Source: Emticicia oligotrophica DSM 17448 (lineage in GTDB: Bacteria; Bacteroidota; Bacteroidia; Cytophagales; Spirosomataceae). Taken from it: a stretch of DNA of 64,000 bases. Location: positions 3,410,001 through 3,474,000 of the forward strand of contig NC_018748.1 in assembly GCF_000263195.1 (NCBI RefSeq), written 5' to 3'. The notes beneath the pieces were generated by a model, which was not told the DNA's origin, did no database searches, and was given only the letters and a program-made list of their open reading frames with translations. Position numbers and translations under genes: made by a program. This document shows positions 1-8,702 of this stretch, in pieces. The stretch's first letter is position 1. The number at the start of each line of letters is the position of its first letter.

Positions 1-576
1 TCCTAAATTCACCACCGCCCCTAAAAATTCGGCACCATCTTTTTCTTTGTTTAGGTTTATAACTTCTCCTTTTCCGTTCACAAACTCAATTCCTGAAACA
101 CTACTTGCCAAACATCCATTTTTGATACCCGAACCGTGCGTAGCTGTGGCACAAGCACCAGCCACCGAAATATGAGGCAATGACGCCAAATTATAAAGTG
201 CAAACCCATTTTCATCGAGGTATTTACAGAGTTCCCCATATTTGATTCCAGCCTCAACAGTAACAGTTTTTTTATCTTTATCTAACGATATTATTTTGTT
301 AAATGCTGCCGAGGAAATTTGATTTTCAGTGCTATCGGCGATTTTATTAAAGCAATGTTTGGTGCCGAGCCCACGAACCTTTTTAAGTTTTTTGATTGTA
401 TCTTGTAGTTCGGAGATATTTTTTGGTGTGTAAAGATTATCAGTGCTGTAAGTTAAATTGCCTGCCCAGTTTGTACGAGGGTCTGATTTTGGTTTTTCTT
501 TGCAAGAAATGAGTTGAGGAAAAGCCGCTCCCGCTGCCAAAACAGAGGTGGTTTTGAGAAAGGTACGTTTGTTCAT
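1..576 (-). CDS. FAD-linked oxidase, alditol/L-gulonolactone oxidase-like lipoprotein (3' part outside window)
   Basis: I translated 192 codons by hand from the ATG at 576. The gene runs off the left edge, so the C-terminal part is missing. The N-terminus (MNKRTFLKTTSVLAAG) looks like a Tat/Sec signal and ends in a lipobox-like LISC, so an exported, lipid-anchored protein is likely. The FAD-binding PCMH fold follows. RGLGTKHCF (His about 74) matches the site where alditol oxidases bind FAD covalently, and ATHGSG lies further on. The family oxidises sugar alcohols or aldonolactones with oxygen. It is the last visible gene of the minus-strand hydrolase cluster, which fits a sugar-derived substrate. 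The exact substrate cannot be read from the fragment. Confidence 0.8.
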   Translation of the reverse strand, partial: MNKRTFLKTTSVLAAGAAFPQLISCKEKPKSDPRTNWAGNLTYSTDNLYTPKNISELQDTIKKLKKVRGLGTKHCFNKIADSTENQISSAAFNKIISLDKDKKTVTVEAGIKYGELCKYLDENGFALYNLASLPHISVAGACATATHGSGIKNGCLASSVSGIEFVNGKGEVINLNKEKDGAEFLGAVVNLG

Positions 577-646
577 AAATTAATGGAGTAAATAGGTTTG
601 AATAGAAAAAATTAGGTAAATGCTTAATTTTTAGGCAAATGGGTTA

Positions 647-2254
647 TTATTTTAATACAACTTCTAAAAGTTCACCATCATGTTGAGGCATCACTTTACA
701 GGTATTATCAAAATGCATAGTAGCTGTATTAGAGGCATTATATACTGGCCAATTAGGTAAACCTTTGTGATTAGGGTTGCCCGAACGAGCAAAGTTTATC
801 CATGCTTGACTCATTTTTTCGGCAAGAATATATGCTTCTTTGGTACCTCCTGTCATTTCTTCGCAACGAGCAATATTATTAAATACAAATGGAATTTCCA
901 TGCAATGAACGGCTTTGTATTTTCCATCCATCACTGGTGATTGCCAATCAAAAAGGTATAAATAGACAGGAGCTGCCTTCAAAGCCGATTTTTCATTAGA
1001 AAACCTGATAGCACCCGGGCGATAGGTGAAGTCAAAACTCAAGTAATTTGATGGTTTTACACTTGGATAAGCCTTTTTTAGTGCCGATAAATAAGCATCA
1101 GTTTTTGCTCCATAAGTTTTCTTTACTGCCTCAATGGCTTGTTGTTCAGTTGTATTGGGATTTAATCCACCGCGAAATGGCATAAACTCATTGATGGTTG
1201 TTCCAATCAAAAGAGGTATATCTTTTGATAATTCTAATGATTGCTTGTCATAATAGTCAAAAGGAAGTACGTTACCATCAATGCTCGGCCCCCAACCAAT
1301 TCCATAACCCGGAATACCAACAGGTTTCCCTTCCGCTTTCAAGCGGTCTGTTACTACTTGAATTGCTTTTTTTCCAGCATCACTTAGTTTTTGAAAAGGT
1401 ACATTTTGTATCTCATCCACTTTATCGGTTGAAATATTAAGTTCTTTCAAAACTTGGGCGGCAACGGCCTGCGTAGTTGCTTTATCGAGCATTCCAGGGC
1501 GAGCGGCACCACTTTCGTTGATTGCTTTATGAAATAAACCTTTGGCAGAAGGCATACACATGAGGGTTTGCACTTTTGCTCCACCTCCCGATTGACCAAA
1601 AATTGTCACATTTGATGGGTCTCCACCAAAATTTGAAATATTATTTTTTACCCATTCTAATGCCGATACAATATCAACCATGCCAGCATTAGCTGAATTT
1701 TTATACTTTTCGCCGTAGGCTGATAAATCTAAAAATCCAAGGATATTTAATCGGTGATTGATAGAAACGACTACAACATCACCTTTTTTTGATAAATTTT
1801 CACCGTCATAAGAAGGAAGTTCTTGTGATGAACCAGTGGTGAAACCACCGCCATGAATCCAAAACATGACTGGACGTTTTTTACCATCATTTAATGCAGG
1901 TGACCAAATATTGATTCGAAGGCAGTCTTCATTCGTAAAGCCCCAATCATGGTGAAAAACAAATTCGGGTTCGTCAGAAACACTTGTAGTTGGGTCTGGT
2001 AAAGGAGCAACTGGACCATAGCTCAATGAACTTCTTGTGTTTGTCCATGATTTAGCTTTTTGTGGATATTCGAATCTCTTTGCCTCCGCATAAGGGATTC
2101 CTTTGTAGGTATATATACCATTATGAATGTAACCACGCACTTTTCCTGCTTCGGTGTTGGTAACGGCTACATTTTCACCAGTTTGCAATTGTGCGAAGCT
2201 GGTTTGTATGAAAATGGTGTAAAGTGTAATGAGAGAAAGGAAGGATTGTTTCAT
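647..2254 (-). CDS. Secreted type-B carboxylesterase
   Basis: 535 aa with a signal peptide ending near TSFA-Q. It is an alpha/beta hydrolase of the carboxylesterase type B family (PF00135). The oxyanion loop HGGG is at about 134-137. The nucleophile Ser is about 222 in GQSGGG, where the family more often has GESAGG. The catalytic His lies near AVHCMEIPFVF. The protein is probably periplasmic and cleaves carboxylic esters; the substrate is unknown. It is a close paralogue of the enzyme at 14938-16545, with the same LQTGENVAV start after the signal and the same HHDWGFTNE segment. This points to duplication within the cluster. Confidence 0.9.
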   Translation of the reverse strand: MKQSFLSLITLYTIFIQTSFAQLQTGENVAVTNTEAGKVRGYIHNGIYTYKGIPYAEAKRFEYPQKAKSWTNTRSSLSYGPVAPLPDPTTSVSDEPEFVFHHDWGFTNEDCLRINIWSPALNDGKKRPVMFWIHGGGFTTGSSQELPSYDGENLSKKGDVVVVSINHRLNILGFLDLSAYGEKYKNSANAGMVDIVSALEWVKNNISNFGGDPSNVTIFGQSGGGAKVQTLMCMPSAKGLFHKAINESGAARPGMLDKATTQAVAAQVLKELNISTDKVDEIQNVPFQKLSDAGKKAIQVVTDRLKAEGKPVGIPGYGIGWGPSIDGNVLPFDYYDKQSLELSKDIPLLIGTTINEFMPFRGGLNPNTTEQQAIEAVKKTYGAKTDAYLSALKKAYPSVKPSNYLSFDFTYRPGAIRFSNEKSALKAAPVYLYLFDWQSPVMDGKYKAVHCMEIPFVFNNIARCEEMTGGTKEAYILAEKMSQAWINFARSGNPNHKGLPNWPVYNASNTATMHFDNTCKVMPQHDGELLEVVLK

Positions 2255-2277
2255 TGTATTGGTTGAATGATTGAGGT

Positions 2278-2577
2278 TTAAATGTCCATTTCTAATAATT
2301 TATAGCTCAGTGCTTTTCCATGTGTATCTATTCGAAGTGATGTTGTCACTCCACCTGCAAGGGCATCTTGGCAAACAAAAAGTAAAGAGGAGATATTAGG
2401 CATTTCATAGCGGATGATTTCTCCTTCGATAATTCCTGCAAAATGTTGTTTTACTTTTTCAACACTTACTTTTTGACAAAGCATGTCATAATCATTTTCA
2501 TTATAAGGAATAAGCGAAAGGGTTGAAATATTACCTTTATCGCCAGCACGGCTATGGGCTATATCGTATAGTTTCAT
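2278..2577 (-). CDS. AtuA C-terminal-like small protein
   Basis: 99 aa, starting MKLYDIAHSRAGDKGN. This matches the small ferredoxin-like domain that follows AtuA (acyclic terpene utilisation) proteins and is fused to them in some species. The gene overlaps the upstream AtuA gene by 4 bases (ATGA), so the two are almost certainly co-translated and form one functional unit. No signal peptide is seen, so it is cytoplasmic. The biochemical role of the family is poorly known. Confidence 0.85.
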   Translation of the reverse strand: MKLYDIAHSRAGDKGNISTLSLIPYNENDYDMLCQKVSVEKVKQHFAGIIEGEIIRYEMPNISSLLFVCQDALAGGVTTSLRIDTHGKALSYKLLEMDI

Positions 2578-3959
2578 GATTCAAAAATTGAAATTTGTGG
2601 TAAAACTTTTTTTCTATCTACTAAAACAGATACAATACCAATTACTTCGTTGGTATACTTTCGTACACCTCCACCTCCTGCAGGCCCATTGGTGTAGAGT
2701 GCTTCTACTTCTTCTCCAATTAAAGAGGCTTCAGCTTGCGTTTGTGCTTTGGCGGCTACTCTTAATCGAACTTCGGACATTTGGGCTTCGGAAATCGGTG
2801 GCTGAGCGAAGTCGAAGCCCCGATTTCCAAATGTTGAATTTATTCCAATGTAATCAATTTTTAATTCTTCAAAATAAGGTTTTAAACGTTTTTCGATGAT
2901 TTCACCTGCTAATTGGGCTCTTTCAAAGGCAGATGGACCTGCATAAGAGATTTCTCCTTCTCCCTGCCAAAAGGCTTTATAGCCAACACTAACTTTGTAG
3001 GTTGGTGGTTTTTCTTTGCCACTTCCACCACTAACTTTTACTTGATTTTTGGCTATTTCTTCTAATTTAACACTTGTAAAATCAGCAATTACATCAGGGG
3101 TAAAATATTCATAAGGATTAATTACTTCATAGAGTAATTGTTCTTTGGCTGTTTGCAAATTGATAGCTCCACCCGTTCCTTCTACCTTACTAATAATTGC
3201 TGTACCATCAGTAAAAATATCTGCAAAAGGATGCCCAAGGTTTTCCATATTTTCGACTGGTTTTTTGATAGGGTCTGCGTAATAACCGCCTGTAATATGA
3301 CCTGCACATTCCATTAAATGCCCAATCACAGTCCCTTTTCCCAGTAAATCATAATCTTCAGTTGACCAACCAAATTCATGAATCATTGGTGCAAGAAAAA
3401 GCGATGGGTCAGCTACACGCCCAGTGATGATTATTTGAGCCTCAGCTTGTAATGCTTCTAAGATTCCTTCAACTCCGAGATATGCGTTTGCAGAAATTAG
3501 TGATGAGTGATGAGTGATAACTGAAGATTGTTTTTTGATTAATTCTAAGGTAAAATCTTCATTTCCAAATTTTTCAAACTCATCACTCATCACTTTCAAC
3601 TCATTACCCAAATCATCTACACTGACAGCTGCCACTTTTATTGAAACGCCTTGTTTTTTTGCAATTTCAACAATTTTTTTTGCTCCCTCAATCGGATTTG
3701 CAGCACCCATATTCGTGATTAATCGAATGTTGTTTTTAACCAAATGAGGTAATAAAGTTTCGATTCTACGTTCTAAAAGTGGGTCGTAACCTTTGGTTGG
3801 GTCGGCTATTTTACGTTTATTGGCGAGGGCAATGGTTCGCTCGGCCAGACATTCTAAAACTAAAAAATCTAATTCACCTTTTTCGGCAAGTACAATGGCT
3901 GGTTCTATTCTATCACCCGAAAACCCTGCCCCGCAACCAATTCTGATTTTATTTTTCAT
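2574..3959 (-). CDS. AtuA-family protein (DUF1446)
   Basis: 461 aa starting MKNKIRIGCGAGFSGDRIEPA, typical of the acyclic terpene utilisation AtuA family (PF07287). Relatives act with acyl-CoA enzymes in citronellol or geraniol breakdown, but many Bacteroidota copies lie beside carboxylate transporters and have no proven function. It is cytoplasmic and coupled to the AtuA-C gene downstream. Two repeat structures sit inside the frame. One is a hairpin with the dispersed core GCTGAGCGAAGTCGA at 2790-2828, read as GFDFAQPPISEAQ. The other is a 17-bp inverted repeat at 3499-3515 and 3578-3594, read around SVITHHSSLIS. Both look like inserted DNA that kept the frame. Confidence 0.85.
   Translation of the reverse strand: MKNKIRIGCGAGFSGDRIEPAIVLAEKGELDFLVLECLAERTIALANKRKIADPTKGYDPLLERRIETLLPHLVKNNIRLITNMGAANPIEGAKKIVEIAKKQGVSIKVAAVSVDDLGNELKVMSDEFEKFGNEDFTLELIKKQSSVITHHSSLISANAYLGVEGILEALQAEAQIIITGRVADPSLFLAPMIHEFGWSTEDYDLLGKGTVIGHLMECAGHITGGYYADPIKKPVENMENLGHPFADIFTDGTAIISKVEGTGGAINLQTAKEQLLYEVINPYEYFTPDVIADFTSVKLEEIAKNQVKVSGGSGKEKPPTYKVSVGYKAFWQGEGEISYAGPSAFERAQLAGEIIEKRLKPYFEELKIDYIGINSTFGNRGFDFAQPPISEAQMSEVRLRVAAKAQTQAEASLIGEEVEALYTNGPAGGGGVRKYTNEVIGIVSVLVDRKKVLPQISIFES
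2790..2828. repeat. Dispersed hairpin repeat inserted in the AtuA gene
   Basis: A perfect 9-bp stem (GGAAATCGG at 2790-2798 and its complement at 2820-2828) encloses the core GGTGGCTGAGCGAAGTCGA. The same core recurs at 18630-18651, 18921-18942 and three times in 42796-42893. Here it keeps the reading frame. Confidence 0.85.
3499..3594. repeat. Inverted repeat within the AtuA gene
   Basis: AGTGATGAGTGATGAGT (3499-3515) and its exact complement (3578-3594) lie 62 bases apart inside the coding frame. The intervening residues look less family-like than the flanks. It is probably an inserted palindromic element. Confidence 0.6.
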
Positions 3960-3981
3960 TTTGTATAATATTTTCCCGTTT

Positions 3982-4009
3982 GTAGAGACGTTGCATGCAA
4001 CGTCTCTAC
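3982..4009. repeat. REP-like palindrome, copy 1
   Basis: A perfect 28-bp palindrome with half-site GTAGAGACGTTGCA. It sits between the RAYT gene and the AtuA gene. The same family occurs at 4292, 4649, 6008, 8655 and 9759. Confidence 0.95.
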
Positions 4010-4028
4010 GTTGTTGGTTTTGAATTCA

Positions 4029-4619
4029 TCATTCATTTTTATAAAATTTGTCATACTCCCAATTCAATGGGTTATTTTCAATGTAGTCATTTATTCGTTG
4101 ATATTCTACGTCATTTCTTATAATATGGTCGTGAAATCTTGTTTGCCAAGCGAATATAAGACTATTTTCATCAGTTAATTTTAGGCGATTACAATGTTTA
4201 GTTACTGCGGATTTGTATGAGCGAATGATTGTTGAAACCGAATTTGATTTTGGCGAAATAGCAGACATGAATTGATTTTTCTGTGTCGCTGGTAGAGACG
4301 TTGCATGCAACGTCTCTACGGTTTCAATGATTTTATTTTCAGGTTTATCTAAAACCAAAATCCCATGTATATGATTGGGCATTACCACAAATGTACCTAA
4401 TTCAATATTTTCGGTGTGATTCTTTATTTCATGCCAAAATACATCGGCCAATATGCCAATTTTTGATAATCGCATCTGACCATTTTCTATTTCTCCGAAG
4501 AAATGATCCATATTTTTTGTGCAAATGGTGATAAAATATGCTCCATTCCATCCATAATCCCACCACGAGGCACGTGCTGAGGCAATACGGTATTTATTTT
4601 TAAATTTGTCGGTGGACAT
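4029..4619 (-). CDS. REP-associated tyrosine transposase (RAYT, Y1_Tnp family)
   Basis: 197 aa when started at ATG 4619 (MSTDKFKNKYRIASARAS). The frame is open 20 codons further up, but that extension is translated REP sequence (VETLHATSLP), so the internal start is better. It is an HUH-type single-strand nuclease: VVMPNHIHGIL carries the HUH pair, and the front region RASWWDYGWNGAYFITICT is typical of RAYTs. RAYTs bind and nick REP palindromes. Palindromes flank this gene on both sides, and a third copy lies in frame inside it (KIIETVETLHATSLPATQ). The in-frame copy may disturb or merely decorate the protein. Confidence 0.9.
   Translation of the reverse strand: MSTDKFKNKYRIASARASWWDYGWNGAYFITICTKNMDHFFGEIENGQMRLSKIGILADVFWHEIKNHTENIELGTFVVMPNHIHGILVLDKPENKIIETVETLHATSLPATQKNQFMSAISPKSNSVSTIIRSYKSAVTKHCNRLKLTDENSLIFAWQTRFHDHIIRNDVEYQRINDYIENNPLNWEYDKFYKNE
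4292..4319. repeat. REP-like palindrome, copy 2, inside the RAYT gene
   Basis: An exact copy of the 28-bp palindrome at 3982, located within the RAYT coding sequence and read as VETLHATSLP. The frame is maintained across it. Confidence 0.95.
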
Positions 4620-4638
4620 TTTTTTTGTTGTTGTCTGG

Positions 4639-4686
4639 ATTTTAATTGGTAGAGACGTTGCATGCAACGTCTCTACCAATTAAAAT
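4639..4686. repeat. REP-like palindrome, copy 3 (48-bp perfect palindrome)
   Basis: The 28-bp core is at 4649-4676. The symmetry extends a further 10 bp on each side (ATTTTAATTG outside the core), giving a perfect 48-bp palindrome. It lies immediately upstream of the RAYT start and just past the end of the transporter gene. It may also act as a terminator. Confidence 0.95.
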
Positions 4687-4695
4687 TAATTTTTT

Positions 4696-5991
4696 TTATA
4701 TATGTAACGACCCTGTTAATATCGCAATAACTGTCATTACAATCGTTGTTCCCCAAGCCCATTTGAAGGTATGGCGTTGATGTTCTCCCAAATCAACTTC
4801 CGATAAACCTACCAATAAAAAAGTTGAAGCTGTTAACGGACTAATCGGAAAACCAACGGTCATTTGTCCAAGCAAGGCAGCTCGACCGATTTCGAGTTGG
4901 TCGATGCCAAATTGTGTGGCAGTTTGACTCAGAATTGGCACAACCCCAAAATAATAAGCATCAGGTGTGAACAAAATACTAGCAGGTAAACTCGTAAAGG
5001 CTGTAATGGCAGGCAACCAATTGGCATGAGTTTGAGGGATTAAGGCAACCAAGGCGTTAGCCATTTCTTCAATCATTTTAGAACCAGTCAGTATTCCAGA
5101 AAAAATCCCCGCAGCAAAAATCATACTCGAAACCATGAAAATATTCGTTCCGTGCCCTTTCATTACTTTTTGCTGGTCGGCGAGTTTTGGATAATTTACC
5201 AATAAAGCAACCATACTGGCTACTACAAATAAAACAGATGCAGGAATCCAACCTTTCATCAAAGCAACGATTAGAGAAATAGTAAGAATTGAATTGAAAA
5301 TAATCAGTTTGGGTCTTCTAAGTCCTTGTTGTTCTTCGCTTAGATTTTCTTGATGATTATACTGAAAATCAATGATTCCGAGGCGATTCCGTTCTTTTTT
5401 ACCAAAAATATAAGCCACAAATAATACCCATAAAATTCCCCCAATAATAGCTGGTACATTTGGATTGAAAATATGAACAGCATCAGATTTCATGACCGAA
5501 ATAGCTCTTGCTGAAGTGCCCGACCAAGGAACAAGGTGCATAGGACCAACGCTTAATGCAACGATACTAGAAAGTATTAAACGATTGATTTTTAGTTGTT
5601 TATAAATGGGTAGAAACGCAGAGAGAACAATCATAAAAGTAGCGGTTCCATCGCCATCTAAATGCACAATCATGGTTAGAATAGCTGTGCCAAGAATTAC
5701 CTTTAACGGGTCTCCTTTGACAGATTTTATGATTGCTGCTATCACAGGATCGAAAAGTCCTGCATCAAGCATAGTGGCAAAGTAAAGCACCGCAAACATT
5801 AATAGAATGCCCGTTGGAGCAACTTGTTTGATTCCAGTAATGGCAAATTCTCCTAATTCCTTTGGCGAAAAACCTGCGATTAAACCAAAGATTATAGGTG
5901 TAATGACCAAAGCAGTCATGACTGACATTTTCTTGGTCATTATCAAAACCAAGAAAATGAATATTGTAGCGAAACCGAAAATTGATAACAT
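4696..5991 (-). CDS. CitMHS-family carboxylate transporter
   Basis: 431 aa, strongly hydrophobic, with about 12 predicted membrane segments. HLDGDGTATFMIVLSAFLP and PWSGTSARAISVMKSD are hallmarks of the citrate-Mg/H+ symporter family (CitM/CitH of Bacillus; TC 2.A.11). It is likely an inner-membrane proton- or metal-coupled importer of citrate or a related di- or tricarboxylate. The gene lies between the RAYT and sulfatase genes, in line with the AtuA pair. It could import an acid released by the nearby esterases; that link is inference. Confidence 0.85.
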   Translation of the reverse strand: MLSIFGFATIFIFLVLIMTKKMSVMTALVITPIIFGLIAGFSPKELGEFAITGIKQVAPTGILLMFAVLYFATMLDAGLFDPVIAAIIKSVKGDPLKVILGTAILTMIVHLDGDGTATFMIVLSAFLPIYKQLKINRLILSSIVALSVGPMHLVPWSGTSARAISVMKSDAVHIFNPNVPAIIGGILWVLFVAYIFGKKERNRLGIIDFQYNHQENLSEEQQGLRRPKLIIFNSILTISLIVALMKGWIPASVLFVVASMVALLVNYPKLADQQKVMKGHGTNIFMVSSMIFAAGIFSGILTGSKMIEEMANALVALIPQTHANWLPAITAFTSLPASILFTPDAYYFGVVPILSQTATQFGIDQLEIGRAALLGQMTVGFPISPLTASTFLLVGLSEVDLGEHQRHTFKWAWGTTIVMTVIAILTGSLHI

Positions 5992-6007
5992 TATTTATTT
6001 TTATTTG

Positions 6008-6035
6008 GTAGAGACAAGGCATACCTTGTCTCTAC
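6008..6035. repeat. REP-like palindrome, copy 4 (variant)
   Basis: 28-bp near-perfect palindrome with half-site GTAGAGACAAGGCA and one mismatched pair. It keeps the GTAGAGAC ends of copies 1-3 but has a different centre. It sits between the sulfatase and transporter genes. Confidence 0.9.
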
Positions 6036-6051
6036 GGGATTTTAATTTATA

Positions 6052-7692
6052 TCATCTAAAAATCTTCCCCTGTTTCACCAGTTGGTCATACTTCTCAATA
6101 TACATTTTATCCAAAGTTTCGGAGTCTTTGTATTTTACACGGAGAGCGGCTAATTTTTTATGCAATTCTTCTTTTACTTTGGCATATTTAGGGTCATTAT
6201 AAACATTTTTCATTTCATTTTTATCGTTTACACGGTCATATAATTCCCATTCATCGACATCGTAATAGAAATGCACTAATTTGTATTTTTCCGTGACAAT
6301 CCCATAATGACGTTTCACCATGTGAACGCTCGGGTATTCGTAATAATGGTAATAGGCAGCATCACGGAAATTTTTGCCTTGACCTTTGAAAATCGGAATC
6401 AAACTTTCTCCTTGCATATCTGATGGAGGCGTAATGCCCGCAGCTTCAAGGAAAGTTTGTGCAAAATCTAGGTTTTGAACCATTTGCGTATTTTTAGAAC
6501 CTGCTTTTATCACATTTGGCCAACGTACCAAAAGCGGAGTTTTGAAGGATTCATCAAAGATAAATCGCTTATCAAACCAACCGTGTTCGCCCAAATAAAA
6601 GCCTTGGTCAGAAGTATAAACCACAATAGTGTTTTCTTCTAAATTGTTCTTTTTTAAGAAATCTAGAACTTTACCAACCCCTTCATCAACTGCCGCAATG
6701 CTTCCTAGATAATCCTGCATATATCGCTGATAACGCCATTTCATTTTATCCCTTTCAGTCATGCTTGGGTAACGTTTAATGAACTCCTCGTTCATTTTAC
6801 CGTAGTATTCATCCCAAACTTTGCGTTGCTCGGCGTTCATTCTGCCCACGGTATAATTATAATTTCGTTTATCATATGAGTGAGATTCCTTGATACCGAG
6901 TTTATCCATGTTTTCAGGGAAAATTTTTGAATCTCCCGCCCAGTTCATGTGCGTTAGTAGGTTCATTTCTGCTTCTTTCGATGCTCTTCCACGGCCTTCA
7001 TAATTATCAAAAAGGGTAGTTGGCTCAGGGAATGTTTTCTTCAAATATTCTTTAAAATGGCGTTCGGCTGGTAGCCATTCACGGTGAGGTGCCTTATGTA
7101 GATACGCCAAAAAGAAAGGCTTTTCTTCATCACGTTCGTTTTTCAACCAGTTTAATGTAATATCTGTAATGAGGTCGGTTACATAGCCAGTTAATTTCTT
7201 TTTCCCTTCTTTTTTTGTAATGAAATCAGGGTTGTAATAATCGCCTTGGTCTGGTAAAATCTGAAATTCATCAAATCCTTTGGGGTTATTTCCAAAATGT
7301 AGTTTCCCAAACATAGCTGTCTGATAACCATTCTTTTGTAGAATCTGTGGGAAAGTAATATTGGTCGTATCAAATGGGAAATAGTTGTCAATTTTTCCAT
7401 TCAAATGGCTATGTTTTCCAGTTAAGATAACCGCTCTTGATGGGGCACAAATAGAGTTTGTTACACAAGCATTTGTGAATAACATACCTTCTTTGGCAAT
7501 TCTATCAATATTTGGCGTTTGGGTAAGACGTTTATCATAGGCCGAAATTGCTTGATAAGCATGGTCGTCGGACATGATGAAAACGATGTTGGGACGCCTC
7601 ATCGCATGACTTTTTGTTTTCTTGGGTTTGAATGCAAAAAAACTTAAAGAGACAATTCCAATGGCAAGGAGAGAATAGAAGATTTTTTTCAT
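6052..7692 (-). CDS. Exported sulfatase
   Basis: About 546 aa from ATG 7692 (MKKIFYSLLAIGIVSLSFF); the 14 codons further upstream would precede the signal peptide. RPNIVFIMSDDHAYQ holds the metal-binding Asp pair. CAPSRAVILTGKHSH holds the CxPxR motif whose Cys is converted to formylglycine, so a maturase is needed; none is in the window. YTSDQGFYLGEHGW holds the second metal and active-site group. It is a type I sulfatase, probably periplasmic, removing sulfate esters from a glycan or small molecule. It fits a locus that degrades a decorated polymer or secondary metabolite. Confidence 0.92.
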   Translation of the reverse strand: MKKIFYSLLAIGIVSLSFFAFKPKKTKSHAMRRPNIVFIMSDDHAYQAISAYDKRLTQTPNIDRIAKEGMLFTNACVTNSICAPSRAVILTGKHSHLNGKIDNYFPFDTTNITFPQILQKNGYQTAMFGKLHFGNNPKGFDEFQILPDQGDYYNPDFITKKEGKKKLTGYVTDLITDITLNWLKNERDEEKPFFLAYLHKAPHREWLPAERHFKEYLKKTFPEPTTLFDNYEGRGRASKEAEMNLLTHMNWAGDSKIFPENMDKLGIKESHSYDKRNYNYTVGRMNAEQRKVWDEYYGKMNEEFIKRYPSMTERDKMKWRYQRYMQDYLGSIAAVDEGVGKVLDFLKKNNLEENTIVVYTSDQGFYLGEHGWFDKRFIFDESFKTPLLVRWPNVIKAGSKNTQMVQNLDFAQTFLEAAGITPPSDMQGESLIPIFKGQGKNFRDAAYYHYYEYPSVHMVKRHYGIVTEKYKLVHFYYDVDEWELYDRVNDKNEMKNVYNDPKYAKVKEELHKKLAALRVKYKDSETLDKMYIEKYDQLVKQGKIFR

Positions 7693-7716
7693 GTTGGTTG
7701 AGTTGAAATAGTTTGA

Positions 7717-7752
7717 TTTGCCACGAATATACAAAATTCCATTGGTGGCAAA
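7717..7752. promoter_or_regulatory. Inverted repeat between esterase and sulfatase genes
   Basis: TTTGCCAC (7717-7724) and GTGGCAAA (7745-7752) are exact complements spaced by 20 bases, upstream of the sulfatase and just past the esterase stop. It could be an operator or a transcript-end hairpin. Confidence 0.4.
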
Positions 7753-7763
7753 AAAGGTGTTAT

Positions 7764-8630
7764 TTATTCTACAACTACTCCATTCTTTTTCAAAACATTA
7801 TGGAAGAAAAGAACGTGGTAAGGCAATGAGTTTTCCCAATAAGGCCATGTGTGTGCACCCGGACGCTCTGTGTAATCATGTGCCACGCCTGCATAGAGTA
7901 AACGGCTATGGAGTTCACGATTAGCATCAATTAAAAAATCATCTACGCCGCAATCAATCGTGATGGGCATGCCGTTTTTCTTGATAGCATCAACCATATT
8001 TACAATAGAGTTTTTTACAAAAACTTCTTGAGAAACATCCGAAGTACCCAATAATTTCTCGAAGCGTTCTTTCAATGATTTTGTAAAATCAGCATTTACC
8101 TTAAACTTCGTGTAGTTCATATCCATTGCACCACTCATTGTCCCTGCTGCACCAAACAATTCTGGGTGACGAGTAGAAAGATACATGGCTCCGTGTCCAC
8201 CCATCGAGAGACCCGTAATTACTCTACCTTTATTGCTTTTTACAGTACGATAAGTAGCATCAATTTTTTGAATAACTTCTTTTGTAATATAAGTTTCGAA
8301 TTTATTATTTGGGTCAGATGGGCTATCCAAATACCAACCGAAAGTTTCACCTTCTGGCATCACAATGATTAAATTGTATTTATCAGCAAGGTTTCGTACT
8401 AAGTTTTTGTCAGGCGTCGAAGTTAGCCAATCACGAAAATGCCCACCACCACCATGTAGCAGATATAAAACAGGATAAGATGCTTGGTTTTTGGAATAAG
8501 AAGCAGGTAAAACAACCGCTGCTTTGTAGGCTTTGTTCATCACGGCACTCGGCACATCCAAGGTATCAACTGTTGATGCTTTGGCTGAAAAGGTAAAGAG
8601 AATTAGGGTGAAATAGAGAAATTTTTGCAT
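7764..8630 (-). CDS. Secreted PF00756-type esterase
   Basis: 288 aa with a signal peptide ending near TFSAKA. LLHGGGGHFRDWL, the nucleophile elbow GLSMGGHGAM (Ser about 144) and GAHTWPYWEN with the catalytic His near the C-terminus identify the esterase D / feruloyl-esterase-like group. Members hydrolyse acyl or hydroxycinnamoyl esters on sugars. It is probably co-expressed with the sulfatase and the next esterase, with a REP palindrome in the gap between the two esterases. Confidence 0.88.
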   Translation of the reverse strand: MQKFLYFTLILFTFSAKASTVDTLDVPSAVMNKAYKAAVVLPASYSKNQASYPVLYLLHGGGGHFRDWLTSTPDKNLVRNLADKYNLIIVMPEGETFGWYLDSPSDPNNKFETYITKEVIQKIDATYRTVKSNKGRVITGLSMGGHGAMYLSTRHPELFGAAGTMSGAMDMNYTKFKVNADFTKSLKERFEKLLGTSDVSQEVFVKNSIVNMVDAIKKNGMPITIDCGVDDFLIDANRELHSRLLYAGVAHDYTERPGAHTWPYWENSLPYHVLFFHNVLKKNGVVVE

Positions 8631-8654
8631 AGTTTTTTAGAGGTTTAATTTTCC

Positions 8655-8682
8655 GTAGAGACGTTACATGTAACGTCTCTAC
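8655..8682. repeat. REP-like palindrome, copy 5
   Basis: Perfect 28-bp palindrome with half-site GTAGAGACGTTACA, one base different per half from copy 1. It is intergenic between two esterase genes. Confidence 0.95.
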
Positions 8683-8702
8683 CATGGTAATTTATTTTAA
8701 TA

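Noticed and set aside
1198-1440. 80-codon open frame opposite the first esterase
   Set aside because: Lies fully inside a strong esterase gene on the other strand; no family features.
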